From: Mytilisepta virgata | Lineage: Eukaryota; Mollusca; Bivalvia; Mytilida; Mytilidae | Assembly: GCA_028015205.1 (NCBI GenBank) | Contig: CM051514.1 | Location: 40,874,150-40,938,149 of the forward strand | Direction: 5' to 3' | DNA length: 64,000 bases | In this document: positions 23,411 through 33,126 of the stretch, one piece after another | Layout: every line of letters starts with the position of its first letter | How positions within the stretch are numbered: the first letter of the stretch is position 1 | Translations under genes and position numbers: made by a program | Notes under the pieces: generated by a model | Databases searched by the model: none | The model's input: only the letters and a program-made list of their open reading frames with translations | Told to the model about the DNA's origin: nothing

Positions 23411-24758
23411 AGCTCACCTGGCCATAGGCCATGTGAGCTATTGCCATCACTTGGCGTCCGTCGTCGTCGTCGTCCGTCGTCGTTAACAATTATTCAAAAC
23501 TTTTCTCCTCTGAAACTACTTGACTAATTAGAACCAAACTTAGTATGAATGTTCCTTGGGGTACCCTGCATAGAACTGATGTGGGGATTTTTGATCCGTC
23601 GAAAAACATGGCCGCTGTTACTAAAAATAGAACATAGGGGTCAAACAACAGTTTTTCGCAAATATCTCAAAAATCATTAGGTTACAGAATATTCTGGCAG
23701 GTTGAAAGTGTTCAGCATGATGAGAGCTACATATTTGCTGATTTTCGTGAAAATCTGTCAACTGATGTTAGAGTTATTGCCCTTTTTTGACATTTTTGGC
23801 TTTTTTTTATGTCTTTATTTCAAAAATCTTCTTCTCTGAAACTACTATTCAAATTCAAATGAAACTTGGTAAGATTGTTCCTTGGGGTACCCTGCATAGA
23901 ACTGATGTGGGGATTTTTGATTCGTCTAAAAACATGGCCGCTGTTACTAAAAATAGAACATAGGGGTAAATTGCTGTTTTTTGCTAATAACTCAAAAACC
24001 GTTACAGATATCGAAAATCTGACAGGAATAAAATTGATCAGCATGACAAGATCTACCTTCCCTGAAATTTGGAAGGAAATTCCAAAACCCATTTAGGAGT
24101 TATTGCCCTTTTTTTGTCAAATTTTCAAAATTTTAACATTTTTTGTCATTTATCTCCAAAACTATTTGAGATAGAAGTGAAATGTAAATTTGAAAAATGT
24201 TTGCCATGTTGAGATCTACCCACCCTGAAATTTTAAAGGAAATCCCAAAACCCATTTAGGAGTTGTTGTCCTTTTTTTGTGAAATTTTCAAAATTTTTAT
24301 TCGAAAATCTTCTCCTCTGAAACCGCTGGGCCGATTGGTTTGAAACTTAATAGGAATGATCTATGACATGTCCTCTACAAACGATTCTCAATTTATTTTG
24401 ATCTGATATAAAACATGGCTGTCGTTGCTAAAAATAGAATATAGGGGTGCATGTGTTGTTTTTGGCTTATAACTTAAAAACCGTTACAGATATAAAAAAT
24501 CTGACGTGGGATAAAATTGATCAGCATGACAAGATCTACCTAACCTAAAATTTTGAAGGAAATCCTAAAACCCATTTAAGAGTTATTGCCCTTTTTTCGT
24601 CAAATTTTCAAAATTTAACATTTTTCGTCATTTATCTCCAAAACTATTTGAGATAGAAGTGAAATGTAAATTTGAAAAATGTTTGCCATGTTGAGATCTA
24701 CATACCCTGAAATTTTAAAGGAAATCCCAAAACTCATTTAGGAGTTATTGCCCTTTTT
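23411..24758 (+). mobile_element. Family A 5' module with four to five body monomers
   Basis: A new 5' hairpin (AGCTCACCTGGCC-ATA-GGCCATGTGAGCT) and GTC-rich stretch are followed by monomers near 23510, 23836 and 24310. Later blocks carry CAGCATGACAAGATCTACC, TTAGGAGTTATTGCCC and TTGAGATAGAAGTGAAATG. The block at about 24300-24750 recurs almost unchanged at 27770-28220, so copies in this cluster share body segments. The next family A start interrupts it after CCCTTTTT. Confidence 0.65.
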
Positions 24759-26478
24759 AGCTCACCAGACCCGAAGGGTCATGTGAGCTATTGCCATCAC
24801 TTGGCGTTCGTCGTCCGTCCGTCGTCCGTCCGTCCGTCGTCCGTCCGTAAACTTTTTCAAACGTTAACTCCTCTGACACCATAAGACCAATTGCAACCAA
24901 ACTTCGTACAGTTGTTTATTGGTATATGTGCTACAAAACTATCGTTTGGATTTTTGATTCGTAAAAAAACATGGCCGCCATGGCTAAAAATAGAACATAG
25001 GGGTAAATTGCAGTTTTTTGCAAATAACTCAAAAACCATAACAGATATCAAAATTCTGGCATAGGGTAAAAGTGTTCAGCACCTCAAGATCTACCTGCCC
25101 TGAAATTTTGAAGAAGATCCAACGACCCATGTAGGAGTTATTGCCCTTTTTCTGCATTTTTTCCAAATTTTGCACTTAAGCTCAATATCTTGGATACTAT
25201 AAAGGAAATTTGAAAAATTTAAATTTCATATTGTTAGGCACACAAAGATCTACAAAATTTGTAACAGGATCGAAGTTGTAGGTTCATTCCTTTTAGGAGT
25301 TATTCCCCTTAGATCGTCAAAATTGACCATTTTTGCAGTCTTTATTCATTGTAATAAAATCGTTAACTCCTCTTACACCATAAGTTTAATTGCAACCAAA
25401 CTTAGTGTAGTTGTTCCTTGGCATGAGTGCTACTAAACTATCGTTTGGATTTTTGATTTGTAAAAAAACATGGCTGCCATGGCTAAAAATAGAACATAGG
25501 GGTAAATTGCAGTTTTTTGCAAATAACTCAAAAATGGTGACAGATATCAAAATTTTGATGGGAAGCTAAAGTGTTCAATACCTCAAGATCTACCTGCTTT
25601 GAAATTTTGAAGAAGATGTAACCACCCATGTAGGAGTTATTGCCCTTTTTCTTGATTTTTTTTTACATTTTTGGCTTTTTTTTATGTTATTATTTCAAAA
25701 ATCTTCTTCTCTGAAACTACTATTTAAAATCAAATGAAACTTGGTAAGATTGTTCCTTAGGGTATCCTGCAAAACGTTTATGCTTCGATTTTTGATCCGT
25801 CAAAAAACATGGCCACTGTTACTAAAAATAGAACATAGGGGTCAAACAACAGTTTTTCGCAAATATCTCAAAAATCATTAGGTTACAGCAAATTCTGGCA
25901 GGTTGAAAGTGTTCAGCATGATGAGAGCTACCTGTGTGCTGATTTTCGTGAAAATCTGTCAACTGATGTTAGAGTTATTGCCCTTTTTTGACATTTTTGG
26001 CTTTTTTTTATGTTATTATTTCAAAAATCTTCTCCTCTGAAACTGCTTGACTAATTAGAACCAAACTTGGTATGAATGTTCCTTGGGGTACCCTGCATAG
26101 AACTGATGTGGGGATTTTCGATTCGTCGAAAAACATGGCCGCTGTTACTAAAAATAGAACATAGGGGTAAATTGCTGTTTTTTGCTAATAACTCAAAAAC
26201 CATTACAGATATCGAAAATTTGACATGGGGTTAAATTGATCAGCATGACAAGATCTACCTACCCTGAAATTTTGAAGGAAATTTCAAAAACCATTTAGGA
26301 GTTATTGCCCTTTTTTCGTCAAATTTTCAAAATTTTAACGTTTTTCGTCATTTATCTCCAAAACTATTTGAGATAGAAGTGAAATGTAAATTTGAAAAAT
26401 GTTTGCCATGTTGAGATCTACCTACCCTGAAATTTTAAAGGAAATCCCAAAACCTATTTAGGAGTTGTTGCCCTTTTT
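24759..26478 (+). mobile_element. Family A element, subfamily shared with 40438-42163
   Basis: The hairpin is AGCTCACCAGACCC-GAA-GGGTCATGTGAGCT, followed by a GTC/GTCC-rich stretch. From here to about 25670 it is nearly identical to the copy starting at 40438, down to shared odd phrases such as TTGGTATATGTGCTACAAAA. After that it joins body segments like those of its neighbours. This high identity points to comparatively recent spread from a common source. It is interrupted by the next start at 26479. Confidence 0.65.
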
Positions 26479-27740
26479 AGCTCACCTGGAAATAGGCCAT
26501 GTGAGCTATTGCCATCACTTGGCGTCCGTCGTCGTCTGTAAACTTTTTCAAACGTTAACTCGTCCTAAACTACTGGACAGACTTCAACCTAACTTTGCAG
26601 AATTGTTCTTTAGGGCATCTGGAAAATTTCTATCGTTTAAAATTTTTGAAATGTCGAAAAACATGGCTGTCGTTACTATAAATAGAACATAGGGGTAAAT
26701 TGCTGTTTTTTGCTAATAACTCAAAAACCGTTACAGATATCGAAAATCTGACATGGGGTAAAATTGATCAGCATGACAAGATCTACCTACCCTGAAATTT
26801 TGAAGGAAATTCCAAAACCCATTTAGGAGTTATTGCCCTTTTTTCACATTTTTGGCTTTTTTTTATGTTATTATTTCAAAAATCTTCTTCTCTGAAACTA
26901 CTATTCAAAATCATATGAAATTTGGTAAGATTGTTGCTTAGGGTACCCTGCATATAACTGATGTGGGGATTTTTGATTCGTCGAAAAACATGGCCGCTGT
27001 TACTAAAAATAGAACATAGGGGTAAATTGCTGTTTTTTGCTAATAACTCAAAAACCGTTACAGATATCGAAAATCTGACATGGGGTAAATTTGATCAGCA
27101 TGACAAGATCTACCTACCCTGAAATTTTGAAGTAAATTCCAAAACCCATTTAGGAGTTATTGTCCTTTTTTCGTCAAATTTTCATAATTTAACATTTTTC
27201 GTCATTTATCTCCAAAACTATTTGAGATAGAAGTGAAATGTAAATTTGAAAAATGTTTGCCATGTTGAGATCTACATACCCTGAAATTTTAAAGGAAATC
27301 CCAAAACCCATTTAGGAGTTATTGCCCTTTTTTGTCAAATTTTTAAAATTTTAACATTTTTGCATTTATCTCCAAAACTATTTGAGATAGAAGTGAAATG
27401 TAAATTGAAAAATGTTTGCCATGTTGAGATCTACCTACCCTGAAATTTTGAAGGGAATTCCAAATTCTATTTAGGAGTTATTGGTTTGTGTAATTTGAGG
27501 TCGGGTTCTGTTACATTTATTTAAGGTTCACCCTTATTCCTGGTCAATTTTGTCAACTTCCTGCCAGGACTTCCACCATCAGGGAACATATTTTAACATT
27601 AAACCTTATGAAAAATAAATCTTCAACAAATTTTCCCTGAACAATTGAACCAATTGCAACAAACTTGGTCAAATAGTTGATTAATTGTCCAATGAAAACC
27701 AGACTCCAGGTGAGCGATACAGGCTCTGGTGAGCCTCTTG
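26479..27740 (+). mobile_element. Family A element with complete 3' end
   Basis: Its 5' end is AGCTCACCTGGAAATAGGCC...GTGAGCT. The body ends in a tail unique to this copy and the next (GGTCGGGTTCTGTTACAT, CAGGACTTCCACCATCAGGG). The 3' end has CCAGGTGAGCGATACA, complementary to the start, then the imperfect hairpin GGCTCTGGTGAGCC and CTCTTG|TTTTT. It probably supplies the 3' terminus for one of the stacked starts upstream. Confidence 0.65.
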
Positions 27741-28633
27741 TTTTTGTTAAATTTTCAAAATTTTTTTATTAAAAAATCTTCTCCTGAAACCGCTGGGCCA
27801 ATTAGTTTGAAACTTAATAGGAATGGTCTATAATATGTCCTCTACAAACGATCCTCAATTTATTTTGATCTGACATAAAACATGGCTGTCGTAGCTAAAA
27901 ATAGAATATAGGGGTGCATGTGTTGTTTTTGGCTTATAACTTAAAAACCGTTACAGATATCAAAAATCTGACATGGGGTTAAATTGATCAGCATGACAAG
28001 ATCTACCTACCCTGAAATTTTGAAGGAAATTTCAAAACCCATTTAGGAGTTATTGCCCTTTTTTCGTCAAATTTTCAAAATGTAACATTTTTCGTCATTT
28101 ATCTCCAAAACTATTTGAGATAGAAGTGAAATGTAAATTTGAAAAATGTTTGCCATGTTGAGATCTACATACCCTGAAATTTTAAAGGAAATCCCAAAAC
28201 CCATTTAGGAGTTATTGTCCTTTTTTGGTCAAATTTTCAAAATTTTAACATTTTTGCATTTATCTCCAAAACTATTTGAGATAGAAGTGAAATATAAATT
28301 GAAAAATGTTTGCCATGTTGAGATCTACCTACCCTGAAATTTTGAAGGGAATCCCAAATTCTATTTAGGAGTTATTGGTTTGTGTAATTTGAGGTCGGGT
28401 TCTGTTACATTTATTTAAGGTTCACCTTATTCCTGGTCAATTTTGTCAACTTCCTGCCAGGACTACCACCATCAGGGAACATATTTTAACATTCAACCTT
28501 ATGAAAAATAAATCTTCAACAAATTTTCCCTGAACAATTCAACCAATTGCAACAAACTTGGTCAAATAGTTGATTAATTGTCCAATGAAAACCAGACTCC
28601 AGGTGAGCGATACAGGCTCTGCTGAGCCTCTTG
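27741..28633 (+). repeat. Duplicate of a family A 3' half
   Basis: This follows the previous end directly and repeats its 3' part with an offset of about 893 bp: the CTCCTGAAACCGCTGGGCC block, the TTGAGATAGAAGTGAAATG blocks and the GGTCGGGTTCTGTTACAT tail, ending CAGGTGAGCGATACA, GGCTCTGCTGAGCC and CTCTTG at 28633. It has no 5' hairpin of its own. It is either a tandem duplication of the 3' half or the remainder of an outer element resuming after a nested insertion; the stacked 5' starts upstream favour the latter. Confidence 0.6.
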
Positions 28634-28834
28634 TTTTTGTAAAAATTTACATTTTTGAAAAAGGGGGGGGGGGGGGGCTGGGTCAAAAAGTCTTAACCTC
28701 AACTACTCCATAACCGCTCGAAGGAATTTTATGAAACTATCTCTGTGCATTAACCTTAATGCATAGGTGTGCATATATATTTCATTTTTAGAAATTTTCA
28801 ATTTTTTTTGTAAAAATTAAATTTTCAATTTTTT
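28634..28834 (+). repeat. Family E repeat unit, forward
   Basis: It contains a G15 run at 28663-28677 followed by CTACTCCATAACCGCTC, CTGTGCATTAACCTTAATGC and TGTGCATATATATTTCATT. The same unit recurs in reverse at about 29585-29700 and forward at about 29705-29995. It has no ends I can define and no coding frame. It resembles a monomer of one more tandem-core repeat family. Confidence 0.6.
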
Positions 28835-29581
28835 GTCGAGCCTGCGACTTTAGTCGCAGAAAGCTCGACATAGGGATAGTGATGCGGCGGCGGCGGCGGC
28901 AGCGTTAACTAACTTCTTAAAAGATTATATTTTAGAAGGTGGAAGACCTGGATGCTTTATACTTTGTATATAGATGCCTTATGTTATGAAGTTTCCGACT
29001 GTCATACGTACATTGTCCTTGACTTCATTTTCATGGTTCAGTGACTACTTGAAAAAAAAGTTAAGATTTTTTGTAATGTTAATTTCTCTCTTATTATTAG
29101 TATTTGGTATGTGCATACCTTGCAAGGTCCTCATCCCCGTCAGACAGTTTTCAATTGACCTCGACCCGATTTCACGGATCAGTGAACAAGGTTAAGTTTT
29201 GGTGGTCAAGTCCATATCTCAGATACTATAAGCAATAGGTCTAGTATATTTGGTGTATGGAAGGATTGTAAGGTGTACATGTCCAACTGGCAGGTGTCAT
29301 CTGACCTTGACCTCAATTTCATGGTTCAGTGGTTATAGTTAAGTTTTTGTGTTTTGGCCTGTTTTTCAAATACTGTATGCAATAGGTCTACTATATTTGG
29401 TGTATGGATTCGATGGTAAGGTGTACATGTCCAACTGACATGAGTCATCTGACCTTGACCTTATTTTCATGTTTCAGTGGTTATAGTTAAGTTTTTGTGT
29501 TTTGCTCTGTTTTTTGAATACTGATATTTACTTTCATTAGAAATACACGACAGGCGAGACATTTTTGTGTGTCCACTCTTG
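28835..29581 (+). mobile_element. Family C hairpin-start element, copy C1
   Basis: The start is a strong hairpin: GTCGAGC/GCTCGAC outside and CTGCGACT/AGTCGCAG inside, with a TT loop. A (GGC)n stretch follows. The body has about three monomers of roughly 150-180 bp with TGACCTTGACCTCAATTTCATGG-like text (19-nt core shared) and TATATTTGGTGTATGGA. Near the end CAGGCGAGAC partly complements the start, then GTGTCCAC-type pairing and CTCTTG|TTTTT. It is non-coding. Family E units flank it in opposite orientations. Confidence 0.65.
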
Positions 29582-30000
29582 TTTTTGTAAAAATTAATAA
29601 ATTTTTACAAAAAAAATTGAAAATTTCTAAAAATGAAATATATATGCACACCTGTGCATTAAGGTTAATGCACAGAGATAGTTTCATCAATTTCATTTGA
29701 AAAAGTGGGGGGGGGGGTCAAAATTTCTATCATCAACTACTCCATAACCGCTCAAAGGAATTTGGTGAAACTTTCTCTGTGCATTAACCTTAATGCACAG
29801 ATGTGCATATATATTTCATTTTTAGAAAATTTTTGTAAAAATTTACATTTTGGAAAAAAAAAGGGGGTGGGTCAAAACTTCTATCCTCAACTACTCCATA
29901 ACCACTCAAAGAAATTTGATGAAACTTTCTCTGTCCATTAACCTTAATGCAAAGGTGTGCAAATATATTTCCTTTTCAGAAAATTTAAATATCTTTCTTA
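29582..30000. repeat. Family E units, one reversed and two forward
   Basis: About 29585-29700 is the reverse complement of the 28640-28830 unit. About 29705-29840 and 29840-29995 are forward units, each with a G-rich run and CTACTCCATAACC. The reversed and first forward units meet near 29703 to give an imperfect inverted repeat. Confidence 0.6.
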
Positions 30001-30384
30001 AAAATTGACGTCCGCAGGCGACACATGTCTTCCTTGGAAGACTCCCACATTTTTATTTGATTGGCTGATATAAAACAATCTTTTCCTCTGAAGTCGCCGC
30101 GAGTTGGCCAAATGGAACGAAACTTGACAGTAAACATCTATGGGAGGTTCTTTACAAAGTTTCCTCATTTCGTCCTAATCGGGCAACAAACATGGCCGTC
30201 ATGGGCAATTCTTGTTTCTCATTAGTTGATTAAAATCAAGTTTAGAACTTGGCTAAGTTCTATGGAAAGTCTTTTATGAAATTATTTTTTTCATCCTGAT
30301 TGGACGATAAGCATGGCTGCCATAGACAATTCTTATTTCTGCCAAGTGAGCGATACAGGCCCAGTACTCTGAGCCTCTAGTTAC
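30001..30384 (+). mobile_element. Family A 3' fragment
   Basis: Diverged body monomers (TCTTTTCCTCTGAAGTCGCC, AACATGGCCGTCATGGGCAA) lead to the family A 3' end: CAAGTGAGCGATACAGGC, a broken hairpin and GAGCCTCTAG. No 5' hairpin is present. The intact SINE sits four bases beyond its end. Confidence 0.5.
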
Positions 30385-30714
30385 CCTTAAGAATGGACCG
30401 CCTCGGTGGTCTCGTGGTAGCGTGCTCGCCCCGAGTGCGGAAGGTCGTGGGTTCGATCCCCGGCCAGGTCAAACCAAAGACATTAAAATTGGTATTTGCT
30501 GCTAGTAGTAGGAGTAAGAGCAAAGACTGGTCGGCTCGGAGTCATTATAATGTGTCCGAGTGAGGTTATATGTCTTCCTGCGGACAGTTACCTCGTAGCA
30601 CATTAAAAATCCGACTTAGCGTGTCAGTCTAGTACAAAGCAGGGATCATATTCATTATCATATCAACATGTTCTCGTCCTGATATGCACCTGGTTGCCAC
30701 ATCCTTAAGAATGG
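30385..30714 (+). mobile_element. Intact tRNA-derived SINE with 12-bp target duplication
   Basis: The perfect direct repeat CCTTAAGAATGG (30385-30396 and 30703-30714) flanks a 306-bp unit. Its head is tRNA-like over about 72 nt, with a box A-like GGTCTCGTGGTAGCG and box B GGTTCGATCCC at 30450-30460, the two parts of an internal RNA polymerase III promoter. The tail has AAGACTGGTCGGCTCGGAG and GCACCTGGTTGCCACATC and no poly(A). Bivalves have several such SINE families; I do not assign a name. Perfect target repeats suggest a fairly recent insertion. Confidence 0.85.
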
Positions 30715-31130
30715 TTATCGCGATGAAGTGCAATTAAAAATGGATATCTTGTTAAGTGCCCATTACCAGCACCCTTCCATTTTCATTTTCAAGCTGGATT
30801 ATTGTTACAATACAGTATTGGTCAGCTATCAGACAACATAATACATGGATAATTAATGATACTACAATACAATACGAAATAAATTTTCTGATATTTTACA
30901 ACAGCACAATACAAAATAAATTTTCTGATATTTTACTACAACACAATACGAAATAAATTTTCTGATATTGCGGGAAAAAAACCTACCTACCGGCCGTAAC
31001 CGAAAACACATTTTTTTTCCTCATATTGTATCCGTCCTAAACCGCACGCTATAATTTAACGAAACTTTCTTAGACTATCATATAATGCCATTTTGCACCT
31101 CCTGTATTGTTTGTGGCCAAAATCATTTTT
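30715..31130. other. Spacer with an AT-rich 27-bp repeat
   Basis: ATAAATTTTCTGATATT recurs about three times between 30888 and 30970 with ACAACACAATAC-type text between, a small degenerate tandem. Then ACCGCACGCTATAATTTAAC and CATATAATGCCATTTTGCAC form a repeat unit that recurs at about 31795-31890. No gene. Confidence 0.45.
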
Positions 31131-31742
31131 GTCTCGCCTGCGACAAAAAGTCGTAGAGGCGAGATATAGGTATTACTTTCCGGCCATGGCGGCGGCGTAT
31201 ACTTTTTTAAAAACTTTAATAACTTTGAACATGTAATACCTACAATTAAGATTCATGGTCCACAAGGTAGCTTATTGTATAAGGATTGCCACAGTATACT
31301 TATTTTGTGACCCTGACCTCATTTTCATGGTTCACTGACTTCACAAACATGAATTTAAAATCTGTGTCCAAGTTTCGTGGTTAAATCCATTTCTCAGCAA
31401 CTGTAATACCTAGGTCAACCATATTTGGTCTATATATAGTTCTTAGAGGGTACATGCCAGTCTGACACTTGCTTGGGACTTTGACCTCAATTGCATGCTT
31501 GAGTGACTTTGTCACATTTTCGAGATTAGGTCCATTTCTCAGCAACTTTAATACCTAGACCCACCATATTTTGTCAATAGATAGTTCTTAGTGGATACAT
31601 GTCGGTATGACACCTGCCTTTTGACCTTGACCTCAATTTCTTTTAACACATTTTCCTTTGACTTGCAAAAGTCAGTATTAGATAATCATTATTTTGTGTC
31701 CATGTGCATACTCAGGCGAGACATGTAGTGTGTCCACTCTTG
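31131..31742 (+). mobile_element. Family C element, copy C2
   Basis: The 5' hairpin is GTCTCGCCTGCGAC-AAAAA-GTCGTAGAGGCGAGA. A short GGC-rich stretch follows, then monomers with CTCAGCAACTGTAATACC, TTTGGTCTATATATAGTTC and TTTGACCTCAATT. The 3' end has CAGGCGAGACA (complementary to the start), a small AGTG-TGTC-CACT hairpin and CTCTTG|TT. It is non-coding, inserted after a T run (CATTTTT). Confidence 0.65.
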
Positions 31743-33126
31743 TTGGGAACTGTTTTACTTTTGGAAAAAGGCGGGATGTGGGGTATCCATTTTGTATCTG
31801 CAACTCGTCCTTAAACAGTCTTATCTATAATTTAATGAAACTTTCTCAGATTCTTAATCATATAATGCCATTGTGCACCTATTGTGTTTGTGGCCAAAAT
31901 CATCAAATTCCTTTTGGGGAACTGATTTTCTTTTTGAAAGGGGGGTGGAGGTTATGCAACATTTAAAGTATCATGTTCTTAACTATTATACAGTATTATG
32001 TTATCTTTTCATCAATCATATATACTTTAAATATTTAATGTAATGATTATTTTCTTCAACTTTATAAAGACTTAATTATTGAAAAAACATGTATCAATTT
32101 TTGCAAATACCAAGAAGGCAACAATGATAGCGATGATGGGAGAGGTTAGGCGTTACCCATTGTTTCATGAAGTTCTAAACATGATCAAATTTTGGAAAAG
32201 ATTATCAGAAAAAAATTGACTCACTCATTATGTATACCGTGTTTTCCTGCCTATATAGGTCGAGACTTTTTTACTTTAAAATGACCATTTTACCATTATA
32301 AGTCTATGGAGAAAGTATCAATTAAAAAACCTTTAGGCCACATAGTCTTAATTAGTCCAGAAAATACAGTACTTGTACTTTGGGTTTTTTTTGCTTAACC
32401 TTATGGGAACATATATGCATTTAATAAAGTATTTAAATTAAAACAATCAAGAAATGCATAGATATATTGAATTTATCCAACCTTCTAAAAATTTTGTATA
32501 ACAGAATATATTTATTAATAATTTTGTGAAATTTTGGCTTAAAAAAGGGTGATAACCCAACATTGTTTTCAAAAATACAAACAAGTTATAACTTGTCATC
32601 GTTGTTGACAGCCACAAGTTAACCGTGAAATGATAGGTTCAGTATAAAAAAAGAATGAATTAACAAACAGTTCTGTACTTTTCATGTTAAGGACGATGTT
32701 AAAAAGAAAAAATATTCATTTACAATTAAAGTTGGATGGGTTTTGCAAACAATTTATTTTTCCATGGAAGTTCAGGTTGCCTGCATGTAGGGTCATTGGA
32801 TTGGTCCGAAATGTGTGAGTCTCGATCGTGCCTAATGGGTGGGATATCACACGTATGATTCTTTAAGAAGGGTACCTATTTTGTATAATCAACTCCTCCT
32901 ACAGTTTTCAATGCAGTCTTCAAACTTGGTAGAATGTTTGTATATATATTGGAAATATGCACCTCCTATGATGGATTCATTACAATCACAGAAATCCCAG
33001 TTGCTGTAACATTACATATTCTTATAGTCTTCATTTCATCAATTACAATAACATTTACAAATTTCCACTCCTTAGTCATTGTTAAGTAATGTAACTCGGC
33101 CATTTGATTTTTTGACCAATTTTTTT
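31743..33126. other. Spacer, AT-rich, no gene seen
   Basis: At 31743-31960 a diverged repeat unit (GGAAAAAGGCGGGATGTGG, AATTTAATGAAACTTTCTC) resembles the unit at 31000-31130. The rest, to 33126, is unique-looking AT-rich sequence with no splice-bounded coding stretch, tRNA or element end. Confidence 0.4.

Noticed and set aside
24857..25051. Frame MISVMVFELFAKNC, also at 40510
   Set aside because: It is the complement of a family A monomer; the apparent conservation reflects two near-identical element copies.
30397..30470. Functional tRNA gene
   Set aside because: The tRNA-like head continues into a 306-bp unit flanked by target duplications, and no full acceptor stem pairing was evident; it is a SINE.
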